Below, in pieces: positions 55,067 through 63,702 of a DNA stretch of 64,000 nt. The notes below the pieces were generated by a model. That model was given only the letters and a program-made list of their open reading frames with translations. It was not told the DNA's origin and made no database searches. This DNA is from Muribaculaceae bacterium Isolate-037 (Harlan). Its GTDB lineage: Bacteria; Bacteroidota; Bacteroidia; Bacteroidales; Muribaculaceae. Each line of letters starts with the position of its first letter. Position 1 is the stretch's first letter. Location of the stretch: contig RIAZ01000009.1 of assembly GCA_003762615.1 (NCBI GenBank), forward strand, positions 62,001 through 126,000, written 5' to 3'. Made by a program: the position numbers and the translations under genes.

Positions 55067-56033
55067 GTAAACGTCCTATTTTGACGTATAGGTTAGGAGA
55101 AAGGGCTTCAACGCCCCTTCTCTTAATTTTTGTCAAAAAATTAGATTGTTTTTAATTTTTGTTAACACTAATTCCGATGGTCATCGGCAGTAACTGACCA
55201 TAGTTCCGGTTGCCGTTAACTATCTCTCGGAAGAGTTTCTTGAGATAATCTAGCGCTGATATCCCATACATCCGACAGGTGGAGACGAGCGTGTAATATG
55301 CCGCCGAGGCCCTTGCCATCTTGTGACTCCCGAAGAATAGGGAGTTCTTTCGTTTTCCATATATTTACCACAAATGACACTGGGATCGCAGAGATTTTTT
55401 ACTTTTTTCTCCGTGATCTCCGAGAACTCTGTGGTTGTTCCACTACAGAAGCGTCTGACAGAGCCTTCCTAAGCTCGGCAATAAGCCTGTCCTGCTCCGC
55501 GAGTCTATTGTCCTTGATACGGTTGGAGGCCAGCAACTCATTCATGCCCCTCAGAAGTTCATCCATTTTACGGCTCATCCCCTCTGTCCTGGCTCGATCT
55601 TCCCTGGCAACAGTCTCCGCTTTAACAGCTCGATGTTCCAAAGCCTGAGCCTGCTCCCTTGAGTCTTCGAGCATCTGTTGCAGGAGTATGATCAGTTTTG
55701 ATTTCTCGTCTGGACTCATTGCTGAATATGGATTATCAAACGGCTCCGGAGTGGTTTCCCAGAGTCGGAGTCGAGATAAAACCACCCTTCACTGTTACCG
55801 GTACAACCATGAGCCGTGTATCAGTATACCACTTGTCAAACAGGTTGTACGGCACGTTGTTCTTTTTACAGTATGCCTGTATCGACACTCCCCGTGGCAT
55901 TGCCTCGGCCATATAGCCGACATAGAATCTTTCACAATTGAGTCACTGTACATATTTTGCGAGTTAAAAATTTGTCAGTGCAAAGATAGGGCTTATTCCT
56001 TAGCAATGCCATACGTCAAAATTGGACGCTTAC
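55067..56033 (-). mobile_element. IS66-family deletion derivative, copy B (967 bp)
   Basis: Ends are GTAAGCGTCCAATTTTGACG (from 56033 leftwards) and GTAAACGTCCTATTTTGACG (from 55067), facing inwards. A third similar end, GTAAATGTTCAATTTTGACG, lies at about 55009. The catalytic part of the transposase has been lost, so the element cannot move by itself. It sits between UDP-glucose dehydrogenase and wzx. Confidence 0.8.
55152..55785 (-). pseudogene. IS66 transposase remnant (TnpC-like)
   Basis: An N-terminal piece of 128 residues (55399-55785; coiled coil with EQDRLIAELRKALSDA) and a C-terminal piece of about 64 residues (55152-55346; FFGSHKMARASAAYYTLVST, then YGISALDYLKKLFREI) match the two ends of an IS66 transposase of about 500 residues. 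The DDE core between them is missing. Confidence 0.75.
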
Positions 56034-56108
56034 ATGGTGATGAATATACCCTATTATAAATTTAGGATTATCTATTTTGCGCAAGCTGGAAACTTGCTTT
56101 CCCAGGCG

Positions 56109-57416
56109 TTAGTCACGGGAGAAAAGGTCGCGGGTATAGACCTTGACAGCGACGTCTTGGAGTTCTTCGCTTGTGCGATTGGCGAGGATAGCTTGGGAGA
56201 GTCGCTTAAATTCTGCAAGGTTGTTGACCACGCGGCTGCCGAAGAAGGTGGAGCCATCTTCAAGCGTGGGTTCATAGATGATTACGGTTGCCCCTTTTGC
56301 TTTGATGCGTTTCATCACGCCTTGTATTGAAGACTGACGGAAGTTGTCACTATTGCTCTTCATGGTCAGGCGGTACACTCCTATCACACAGTCCTTTTCG
56401 TGTGTGGAACCGAAAGTGTTCTGTTGTGTATAGTCGTACCAACCTGCCATTTTGAGCACTTGGTCAGCAATGAAGTCCTTACGTGTGCGGTTGCTCTCGA
56501 CTATGGCGGTCATCATCTGTTGCGGCACGTTGTCGTAGTTGGCGAGGAGTTGTTTGGTGTCCTTGGGTAGACAGTAGCCACCGTAGCCGAAGGAGGGGTT
56601 GTTGTAGTGGGTACCGATACGAGGATCAAGTCCAATACCCTCGATGATTGCCTGTGAATCAAGCCCCTTAACCTCTGCGTATGTATCAAGTTCATTAAAG
56701 TAGCTGACGCGGAGGGCAAGATAAGTGTTAGCAAAGAGCTTGACAGCCTCCGCCTCCTTCATACCCATGAAGAGGGTCGGGATATCCTCCTTTATTGCCC
56801 CCTGCTTTAACAAACCGGCAAATTCTCGTGCCTTAGCCTCAAGATAGTTCACATCCGCAACCTTCCTTATCGCATCATTCTCCTCCATGAACTCTTCCCT
56901 GTCTATCATCTTGGGATAACCTACAATTATTCGGGAGGGATATAGATTGTCGTAGAGAGCCTTTGACTCGCGGAGAAATTCCGGTGAGAAGAGGAGATTG
57001 AATTTCTTGACGCCCTTGGCGGCGTATTTTATGTAGAGGGAACGGCAATAGCCAACGGGGATGGTTGACTTGATGACCATGACAGCATCGGGATTGACAC
57101 TCAGAACGAGGTCAATCACATCCTCAATACAATGGGTATCGAAGTAGTTCTTGACCGGGTCGTAGTTAGTCGGTGCCGCGATCACGACAAAGTCAGCATC
57201 GCGATAAGCATGCGCGCCATCAAGGATTGCAGTAAGATCCAAATCCTTTTCCGCGAGATATTTCTCAATGTATTCATCCTGTATGGGTGACTTACGGTTG
57301 TTGATGAGTTCCACTTTTTCGGGAATCACATCCACGGCTATTACCATATTGTGTTGAGCGAGAAGAGTCGCTATACTAAGGCCTACATAGCCTGTGCCTG
57401 CTACTGCTATTTTCAT
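56109..57416 (-). CDS. ugd: UDP-glucose 6-dehydrogenase type enzyme
   Basis: About 435 residues from ATG 57416, where [20 protein letters not shown] gives the Rossmann motif directly. The catalytic Cys lies in [15 protein letters not shown], and [20 protein letters not shown] is typical. It oxidises UDP-glucose to UDP-glucuronate, giving an acidic sugar for the polymer. It is the first biosynthetic gene after the regulator. Confidence 0.92.
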   Translation of the reverse strand: MKIAVAGTGYVGLSIATLLAQHNMVIAVDVIPEKVELINNRKSPIQDEYIEKYLAEKDLDLTAILDGAHAYRDADFVVIAAPTNYDPVKNYFDTHCIEDVIDLVLSVNPDAVMVIKSTIPVGYCRSLYIKYAAKGVKKFNLLFSPEFLRESKALYDNLYPSRIIVGYPKMIDREEFMEENDAIRKVADVNYLEAKAREFAGLLKQGAIKEDIPTLFMGMKEAEAVKLFANTYLALRVSYFNELDTYAEVKGLDSQAIIEGIGLDPRIGTHYNNPSFGYGGYCLPKDTKQLLANYDNVPQQMMTAIVESNRTRKDFIADQVLKMAGWYDYTQQNTFGSTHEKDCVIGVYRLTMKSNSDNFRQSSIQGVMKRIKAKGATVIIYEPTLEDGSTFFGSRVVNNLAEFKRLSQAILANRTSEELQDVAVKVYTRDLFSRD

Positions 57417-57757
57417 AATGTGATGAAGCCCCAAGTCAGTCTCTACCCCACTAAAGGGGGAAGGTGAGGTGACGGGGAGGGAATTGTATTTGATTGGGAT
57501 TTAATTTCTTTTTCTTCTTTTGTTTCTTCGTGTGAGGATTATTCTCTGTGGGCTTGGCGGTCTTTGCGGTTTTAGCTTTGGTTTCGCGCTTCGCGCTCAC
57601 ACTTGAAACAAAACGGCTGCGCGGCACATCTATGCCTTGACTCATCTGCCCTCCAAGCGGTCATGCCGGTGGATTTGCGCAAGCAGGGAAGCTTACGCTC
57701 CCGGTTTCGCTCCTCTTTTAGTAGGATGGGAGGAGGTAGGGCGCTGTAGCTCCCCCT
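57417..57757. repeat. gap with dispersed repeat copies
   Basis: The gap between the regulator and the dehydrogenase gene holds the second copy of the 41-bp repeat (57582-57622, core TCGCGCTTCGCGCTCACAC, inverted to that at 35457-35498) and, at 57750-57767, the 18-mer CTCCCCCTTTAGGGGGCT. The 18-mer recurs at 59981-59998. A 64-codon Lys-rich ORF on the minus strand is not convincing. Confidence 0.6.
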
Positions 57758-59302
57758 TTAGGGGGCTACGTCCAAGGCGAGGGCGGTCGCGGTAGCTACG
57801 ATGGTGAAGGTGGTGTGGGCGAAGCTGAGGAGGTAGACGGGTTCGGTGCCCTGTTTTGTCTTGATGTCGACGATGGTGGCTTCGCGGCCTTTGAAGGGTC
57901 CGGTGTGGATGATCACTTTCTGGGATTTGGCGAACTCTTTGCAATGGGCGAGGATCCATTCCTCGCGGTCGACGAGGTCCACGTCGTCGCGGAAGTCGCG
58001 GAGGGCGACCTGGAAGAGTTCGAGTTCGTGCTGGGGCACGATGGCGAAGCGACGGGTGCGGCTGACGCGGAGTACGGAGGCGTCGCGACGCAGGCTGTCG
58101 ACGAGCATGGCTTCCATGGGGTTGCCTCGGAAGAAGATGAAGCGGCTCACGGCGGAGGATTCGTGTCGGCGGTCGTCGTCAAGGTCAGTCGGGTCGTAGA
58201 GTCGGCGCATGGCGTCGGTCTCGGTGCCGAAGATGCCGGAGGCGGCTATGTGACGGCGGAGTCGGTCGCCACGGAAGGTGGTGGAGTAGCTGCAGAGTAC
58301 GTACCAGTTCTGTTCGAGGAATCCGGAGATGCTCTTGTCGGGGTTGTTGAGCCGGAGGAGTGTCTCGGTGGGTAGTTGGGAGAGACGGTCTTCGGCGGCA
58401 TAAGTGAGTGCCGACTCGATGTCGTCGGCGGGTGCTCCGGTGGCGGCTGCCACGGTGAGCCATTCGCCGAGGAGGGTCGAGTGGTTGCCGAGTCCGAAGC
58501 CTTCACGGAGGAGCCATTTGCGGGCACGTGCCGTGATGCGCTGTGCCTTGGCTGCAATCTGCTCGTCGGTGTCGGTGTCGCTGACCACGCTGAAGAGGTG
58601 GTTGCCGGCGGTGCAGATCTTGCCTTCGTTGTGCATTCGGGCGAGGGAGAGGGCGACTGCCGGGACCGGGAGGCTTCTGCCGTACTTCGGCACGAAAATT
58701 TCTGAGGGAGCTGAAAATTCTGTGGTTTTGAGGCGGATGATGGCTTCGACGTCGAGGCCGTAGAAGAAGAGTCCGAAGAGGACTATGAGGGCGGCGCGTG
58801 CCTCGGTGATGCTTTCGCGGAGCCGGCGCTGTGCGGCGGGATCGTCGGGCTGCCGGGTGATGCCTCGGTTGGCGAAGAGCCATGTCAGACGGCGTGCCAG
58901 TTCGCAGGTTTCTTCCTGTGTGTTCAGTTCGATGGGTATCGGGGTCTCTGCCTTCATGTCGAGATGCCAGACCTCTTCGCGGAGCCGGATGAGTGCATCG
59001 GGTATGGGGTCGTAGTTGGGTATGAGCCTCATGCGCATTGCGCGGCGGAGGGTGCTCCGCAGGCGTTCGACGCACTCGTTGGAGACGGTCGGGCTGTAGC
59101 TACGGACTGTCCCGTCGGTGAGTGCGGTGCCGTAGCCGATGACGAAGGGGGTGGTCTGTGCGAGTCTCATGTCGATGTCCTCACCGTGGCAGTAGTCGCG
59201 CAGTGAGTTGGTGAACTGGCTGATCTTGTCGAGGGTGGCACGTGACGTATTTTTCGGTAGCGCGGAATTTTGTAAATCTATGTATGATAGAAGTTTCGGC
59301 AT
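57758..59302 (-). CDS. UpxY-like antiterminator: recombinase-like N-terminus fused to NusG (NGN-KOW) domain
   Basis: 514 residues. From about 332 there is a full NusG N-terminal domain (NWYVLCSYSTTFRGDRLRRH, SRFIFFRGN, RFAIVPQHELELF) and at 465-490 a KOW element (KVIIHTGPFKGREATIVDIK). Residues 1-320 resemble a tyrosine recombinase: a helical core-binding-like start, then ARAALIVLFGLFFYGLDVEA where catalytic Arg would be (Asp here), VPKYGRSLPVPA, and NHSTLLGEWLTVAAATGAP where HxxR would be (Leu in place of Arg). The recombinase part therefore looks inactive. It is the first gene of the operon, like UpxY in Bacteroides capsule loci, and should let RNA polymerase read through the long locus. 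Confidence 0.75.
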   Translation of the reverse strand: MPKLLSYIDLQNSALPKNTSRATLDKISQFTNSLRDYCHGEDIDMRLAQTTPFVIGYGTALTDGTVRSYSPTVSNECVERLRSTLRRAMRMRLIPNYDPIPDALIRLREEVWHLDMKAETPIPIELNTQEETCELARRLTWLFANRGITRQPDDPAAQRRLRESITEARAALIVLFGLFFYGLDVEAIIRLKTTEFSAPSEIFVPKYGRSLPVPAVALSLARMHNEGKICTAGNHLFSVVSDTDTDEQIAAKAQRITARARKWLLREGFGLGNHSTLLGEWLTVAAATGAPADDIESALTYAAEDRLSQLPTETLLRLNNPDKSISGFLEQNWYVLCSYSTTFRGDRLRRHIAASGIFGTETDAMRRLYDPTDLDDDRRHESSAVSRFIFFRGNPMEAMLVDSLRRDASVLRVSRTRRFAIVPQHELELFQVALRDFRDDVDLVDREEWILAHCKEFAKSQKVIIHTGPFKGREATIVDIKTKQGTEPVYLLSFAHTTFTIVATATALALDVAP

Positions 59303-59453
59303 CGAAAAGCACTATAACCCACTTCGGGTTTTGAGGGTACACTTATTTTCCCCCTGACTACCTGTGGGTGTCGGGAGGAAAAATCGGGTGTTATGTCGTG
59401 GGGATTTTGGCAAGAGCTTGATTCTTAGGCAATCCCGTAGTGTAAAGAGTCCT

Positions 59454-59825
59454 TCTCTAATTTAGAGTGGGGCAACGTGGATTACATTGTTGATATTTAG
59501 ATAAATATATTTCTAGGAACCTAAAAATGGCAAACAAATGGGGCAAAATGGTCAACAAAATGCACCATGCTGGTCAACACAATCTATGCGATAATATTAT
59601 TCTGATATTTAATTGGGATTATCGGTAAAGGTCCAATGATGCAAGTTATTTACCTTAATCTAATAGTTATATAAATTATTAATTTTTAGAATATTATCAA
59701 AATATTATATTATTATGACCATATCATAAATTTATTAAAAAAAGAGAAATTTAATCGTTCTGAATTTGTATAATTCATGCGCGTTTATTAATTTTGCAAG
59801 CAGAAGCCCCACTCTAAATTAGAGA
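59454..59825. promoter_or_regulatory. candidate invertible promoter segment (372 bp)
   Basis: Bounded by perfect 20-bp inverted repeats TCTCTAATTTAGAGTGGGGC (59454-59473) and its complement (59806-59825). Each repeat has an internal dyad CTCTAA/TTAGAG, as recombinase sites often have. The segment is AT-rich, has no gene, and contains one consensus promoter near the right repeat. It lies about 150 bp upstream of the first exopolysaccharide gene, exactly where Bacteroides capsule loci have invertible promoters. Confidence 0.75.
59765..59796 (+). promoter_or_regulatory. consensus promoter inside the invertible segment, pointing away from the operon
   Basis: TTTG at 59765-59768, 20 bases, then TAATTTTG at 59789-59796 match the Bacteroidetes consensus perfectly. 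Transcription would run rightwards and meet a hairpin at 59868-59908. I find no TAnnTTTG on the minus strand of the segment, so the operon seems to lack its promoter in this orientation. Confidence 0.75.
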
Positions 59826-59867
59826 CGGGCAAAAATGGCAAACATTTTTTTAGTTCCCATTATAAAA

Positions 59868-59908
59868 AAAATTCCCCGGTATCTTGCGAAAAGATACCGG
59901 GGAATTTT
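59868..59908. terminator. terminator between miaB and the invertible segment
   Basis: An 18-bp perfect stem (AAAATTCCCCGGTATCTT and complement) with loop GCGAA. On the minus strand it is followed by eight T, so it ends the miaB transcript and insulates the switch; it can also stop the rightward promoter of the segment. Confidence 0.85.
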
Positions 59909-59915
59909 GCTTATA

Positions 59916-59954
59916 CGGCACCCCAAACCCATGGGCTCTGGCACTGAACTCCAG
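59916..59954 (-). repeat. dispersed 39-bp repeat, copy 2
   Basis: Inverted partner of 37566-37604, 34 of 39 identical, with the shared core GAGCCCATGGG. As in copy 1, a terminator hairpin is directly adjacent. Confidence 0.65.
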
Positions 59955-59980
59955 CCAACACATATATGCCGGCTCTTTAT

Positions 59981-60069
59981 CTCCCCCTTTAGGGGGCTGG
60001 GGGGCCTATACTTTTAGGGGGCTGGAGCCTATACTTTCGGGGAGCCTATACTTTTAGGGGGCTGGGGGC
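59981..60069. repeat. tandem GGGGGCTGG / CCTATAC repeats
   Basis: Starts with the 18-mer CTCCCCCTTTAGGGGGCT also found at 57750, then three imperfect units of the type GCCTATACTTTTAGGGGGCTG up to the miaB stop. No gene is visible; it is a local repeat array. Confidence 0.6.
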
Positions 60070-61437
60070 TTATACCAGCTCTCCTCTCAGCGTCGCGCTG
60101 CTGGCGTCGAGGATACGCACTTTCACAAATTGTCCGGGATAGGTATCGCCTTTCGAGAACACCACGACCTTGTTCTGTGATGTGCGACCGAAATGCTCGT
60201 CGGCACTGCGTTTTGAGCGTCCCTCCACAAGCACTTCCATCTCTTTCCCCACGTCGCGACGGTTGCTCTCTTCCGACAGCTCGTTCTGCAATGCTATCAT
60301 ACGGTTGAGACGTTCGATCTTGACTTCCTCCGGCACGTTGTCGGGGAGATGCTTCGACGCGAACGTACCGGGTCGTTCGGAGTATTTGAACATGAAGGCG
60401 GAATCAAACCCCACCTCTCTCATAAGGCTCAGCGTCTGCTGGAAATCCTCCTCCGTCTCGTTGTGGAATCCGGTGAAGAGATCGGTGGATATACCGGCAT
60501 CGGGCATCACGCGACGTATCGCCGCCACGCGGTCAAGATACCATTCGCGAGTGTATTTACGGTTCATCAGTTTCAACACGTCGTTGCTACCGCTCTGCAC
60601 CGGCAGATGGATATGTCGGGCAATATTGGGATAACGCGCCATGGTCTCTATCGTGGCGTCGCACATATCCTTGGGGTGGGATGTGGTGAAACGCACGCGC
60701 ATCTCCGGAGCAGCCTTAGCCACCATCTCCAGCAATGCCGGGAAACGTGTCTCCACGCCGTGCTCATCCTTATAATTATAACTGTCGACGTTCTGACCGA
60801 GAAGCGTAACCTCCTTGAATCCCTTCGCACGAAGGTCGGCAAGTTCGCGGAGTATGCTCTGCGGCTCCCGGCTGCGTTCGCGTCCACGGGTATATGGCAC
60901 GATACAATAGGAGCAGAAATTGTTGCATCCGCGCATGATGGAGATGAATCCCCCTATCTTTGCAGACCCGAGACGACGCGGCATCACGTCGCGGTAGGTC
61001 TCCGTAGTGGAGAGATCGATATTTATGGCTTTCTCTCCGGTCTCGGCAGCGGCGATGAGATTGGGGAGATCGAGGTAGGCATCCGGACCCGCCACGATAT
61101 CGACACCATATTCATCGATGAGACGATGCTTCAGACGCTCCGCCATACATCCGATCACTCCTATTATAATATTGCGCCCGAGCTTACGGCGCAGGGCGTT
61201 CCAGTATGCGAGACGGGAATATATCTTCTGTTCCGCATTTTCACGTATGGAGCAGGTGTTGAGCAGCACGGCGGCAGCCTCGCGATCGTCGTCAGTAGTG
61301 GCATATCCCGCCATTTCCATCATGGCGGCGACCACTTCCGAATCAGCCACGTTCATCTGGCATCCGTAGGTTTCTATGCGCACTTTTTTAGAAAAAGTGC
61401 AATTTTCCCGGTTTTCGGGCAAAAAAAATGGTTCCAT
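60070..61437 (-). CDS. miaB: tRNA-2-methylthio-N6-dimethylallyladenosine synthase
   Basis: 455 residues. N-terminal UPF0004 domain (RIETYGCQMNVADSE with cluster Cys), radical SAM motif GCNNFCSYCIVPYTRGRE, and C-terminal TRAM domain (GQFVKVRILDASSATL). It adds the methylthio group to i6A37 in tRNA. ATG 61437 is used because the minus-strand -7 box at 61474-61481 puts the transcription start near 61467, downstream of the alternative ORF start at 61476. Confidence 0.95.
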   Translation of the reverse strand: MEPFFLPENRENCTFSKKVRIETYGCQMNVADSEVVAAMMEMAGYATTDDDREAAAVLLNTCSIRENAEQKIYSRLAYWNALRRKLGRNIIIGVIGCMAERLKHRLIDEYGVDIVAGPDAYLDLPNLIAAAETGEKAINIDLSTTETYRDVMPRRLGSAKIGGFISIMRGCNNFCSYCIVPYTRGRERSREPQSILRELADLRAKGFKEVTLLGQNVDSYNYKDEHGVETRFPALLEMVAKAAPEMRVRFTTSHPKDMCDATIETMARYPNIARHIHLPVQSGSNDVLKLMNRKYTREWYLDRVAAIRRVMPDAGISTDLFTGFHNETEEDFQQTLSLMREVGFDSAFMFKYSERPGTFASKHLPDNVPEEVKIERLNRMIALQNELSEESNRRDVGKEMEVLVEGRSKRSADEHFGRTSQNKVVVFSKGDTYPGQFVKVRILDASSATLRGELV

Positions 61438-61463
61438 ATTAGTATTGAATGGAATAATATCAG

Positions 61464-61481
61464 TAATTTTGTACAAATTTA
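61464..61481. promoter_or_regulatory. overlapping divergent -7 boxes for miaB and the CoA transferase
   Basis: Plus strand TAATTTTG at 61464-61471 (towards 61505) and minus strand TAAATTTG at 61481-61474 (towards 61437). Both match TAnnTTTG. The two start sites would lie within about 10 bp, so the promoters probably compete. Confidence 0.55.
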
Positions 61482-61504
61482 CTATTTAAATCCTAAGGTT
61501 ACAA

Positions 61505-62989
61505 ATGAGTATTCCATTTATTTCAGCAGAAGAAGCGGCTTCCTACGTAAATAACGGCGACAATGTCGCACTTTCCGGATTCACTGCTTCGGGAACACCC
61601 AAACTTGTACCGAAGGCCATCGCGGAGAGAGCCCGCAGCTTTCATGCGAAAGGAGAGCCCTTCAAAATCAACCTCTACACAGGCGCATCGACGAATGAGT
61701 TTGTAGACGGCGAGCTTACCACAGCCAATGCCATCGGGAAGCGTGCACCCTATCAGGGCACTAAGGTGACACGCGAGAGCCTCAACAGGGGTGATATTGA
61801 TTTCTATGACCCACACCTTAGCCACATGAGCCAGGACATCCGCTATGGATTTATCGGCGACATTGACGTCGCCATCGTCGAGGTTACGGAGATGAATCCG
61901 TCGGGCGAGGTGATTCTCGGCGCCGGACTCGGCATGACCCCCACCATCGTGCAGCTTGCGAAGAAGGTTATCATTGAATATTGCTCATACTACCGTACCT
62001 CCTTCCGCGGATTCCACGACAACTACGTGCCCCTCGACCCCCCTCATCGCCGTGAGATACCGATCTACAAGCCGTCGGACCGCATAGGCTCGACCGTGCT
62101 CCAGATCGACCCCAAGAAGATAATCGGCGTAGTGCCATCCAACGAGTCGGAGAGTGTGAAATCATTCACCCAGCTTAACGACACCACACGTGCCATAGGG
62201 CGAAACGTGGCAGCCTTCCTTGCCGCAGAGATGCGTGCCGGAAGAATACCGAAGGAGTTCCTGCCGATACAGAGCGGAGTGGGCAACGTGGCTAACGCTG
62301 CCCTATACGGTCTTAATGAGAACGACGACATACCAAGATTCGAGATGTTTACGGAGGTGGTGCAGGATGCCGTGACCGACCTTATGGAGAACGGTAAATG
62401 CAGTTTTGCCTCGACATGCGCACTGGCGTTTTCCGACGAGACGATGCTTCATTTCATGGATAACATCAATTTCTACCGCGACAAGCTGCTGATGCGTCCG
62501 GGCGAGATTTCGAATCATCCGGAGATCGTGAGACGCCTGGGACTGATAGCCATGAACACTGCGCTGGAATGTGACATCTACGGTAACGTCAACTCTACCC
62601 ACGTCAACGGCACCTACATGATGAACGGCATAGGCGGTTCAGGCGATTTCTGCCGCAATGCCTATCTCTCCATCTTCCTCTGCCCATCGATACAGAAGGG
62701 TGGCGCACTGTCGGCAATCGTGCCGATGGTGACTCATGTTGACCATACCGACCACAGTGTGCGCGTCATCGTGACGGAGCAGGGTGTAGCCGACCTGCGC
62801 AACAAGGCACCCATGGAGCGGGCACGCACCATCATCGAGAACTGTGTGCATCCCGACTACCGCCCTATCCTGCGCGACTATCTGAAGATAGCCCGCCGGG
62901 GTCATTTCCATCATAATCTTGAGGCAGCCTTCGCCCTACACCGTACATTCCAGGAACTCGGCGACATGCGTCTGACTAAATTCTGCTGA
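61505..62989 (+). CDS. acetyl-CoA hydrolase/transferase family CoA transferase (succinate type)
   Basis: 494 residues. Family marks are VALSGFTASGTPKLVPKA at the start, IQSGVGNVANAAL and the catalytic Glu in FEMFTEVVQDA, then NGIGGSGDFCRNAYLS. These class I enzymes move CoA between acetate, succinate or propionate. In succinate- and propionate-forming Bacteroidales they usually serve the end of the succinate pathway. Alternative substrate preferences cannot be excluded. Confidence 0.92.
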   Translation: MSIPFISAEEAASYVNNGDNVALSGFTASGTPKLVPKAIAERARSFHAKGEPFKINLYTGASTNEFVDGELTTANAIGKRAPYQGTKVTRESLNRGDIDFYDPHLSHMSQDIRYGFIGDIDVAIVEVTEMNPSGEVILGAGLGMTPTIVQLAKKVIIEYCSYYRTSFRGFHDNYVPLDPPHRREIPIYKPSDRIGSTVLQIDPKKIIGVVPSNESESVKSFTQLNDTTRAIGRNVAAFLAAEMRAGRIPKEFLPIQSGVGNVANAALYGLNENDDIPRFEMFTEVVQDAVTDLMENGKCSFASTCALAFSDETMLHFMDNINFYRDKLLMRPGEISNHPEIVRRLGLIAMNTALECDIYGNVNSTHVNGTYMMNGIGGSGDFCRNAYLSIFLCPSIQKGGALSAIVPMVTHVDHTDHSVRVIVTEQGVADLRNKAPMERARTIIENCVHPDYRPILRDYLKIARRGHFHHNLEAAFALHRTFQELGDMRLTKFC

Positions 62990-63002
62990 TCATATCCCAA
63001 AG

Positions 63003-63680
63003 TCACAGACCTTCGGGCAGGTCAAGAAGCCAATCGTCGGTGGATTTCGGATTAGGGAACGTATCGGGAAGACCCGGCGCACGTTTCTCCTGAAATATGC
63101 GCCGCAGCTCCTCCGCCTTATTCTTTCTCTTATCGGAAGCTTCCTTGCTCTCCTCCTCAGGCGCAGGGGCATTGGAGGTCATGTCGATGGTCACTTTCGG
63201 ACGCACCACCTGACGGCTATCCTTCTCTATCGCCAGCTCATCCTCCTCCACGTCGATCGACATATCGGCATGACGCAGCATACGCTCCAGAAATGATATG
63301 CGCCTCTCATATTTACGCTTCATCTCCTCCACCTTGACAAGCTGCTGGTTGAATTCCGCAAGTTTGGCATCCACGCTCCTGTGGGTCAGCAGTTCATCAC
63401 GTGCATCCTCCAGCTCCATCGTGATTCTCTCCAGATCATCGCGCACTTTCAGAAGTTCATCATCCCTCTCTTTAAGTGTAGCGGCAAGGGCATCGCGCTC
63501 CGCCGTCAGTTTCAGGCAGAGTATGCGATGCTCATCAAGGTCTTTATTAGCAATAAGAAGATTTTTGTCAAGATTCTCCATCATCATAACTGATTCATCA
63601 ATTATACCACACGCGATCTTCGGATGACGCAGAATCCTCCACACCGACCACGCCCCACGCTGTGCATACAGTCTCTCCAT
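63003..63680 (-). CDS. coiled-coil protein of unknown function
   Basis: 225 residues. A continuous coiled coil spans about 45-140 (KLTAERDALAATLKERDDEL, VEEMKRKYERRISFLERML); the C-terminal third is acidic then basic and probably disordered, ending STDDWLLDLPEGL. I know no family name. Residues 1-31 may not be translated, because MMMENLDK near 63587 is an equally good start. It follows the PEP/pyruvate-binding gene on the same strand by 22 bp, so the two may be one unit. Confidence 0.7.
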   Translation of the reverse strand: MERLYAQRGAWSVWRILRHPKIACGIIDESVMMMENLDKNLLIANKDLDEHRILCLKLTAERDALAATLKERDDELLKVRDDLERITMELEDARDELLTHRSVDAKLAEFNQQLVKVEEMKRKYERRISFLERMLRHADMSIDVEEDELAIEKDSRQVVRPKVTIDMTSNAPAPEEESKEASDKRKNKAEELRRIFQEKRAPGLPDTFPNPKSTDDWLLDLPEGL

Positions 63681-63702
63681 GCCACATGCTCATCCCGCGG
63701 GC

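Noticed and set aside
57451-57645. 64-codon minus ORF between the regulator and ugd
   Set aside because: Low-complexity Lys/Pro/Thr peptide that runs over a dispersed repeat; no coding support.
60349-61554. 401-codon plus-strand ORF opposite miaB
   Set aside because: Antisense of a well-defined radical SAM gene with composition typical of shadow frames.
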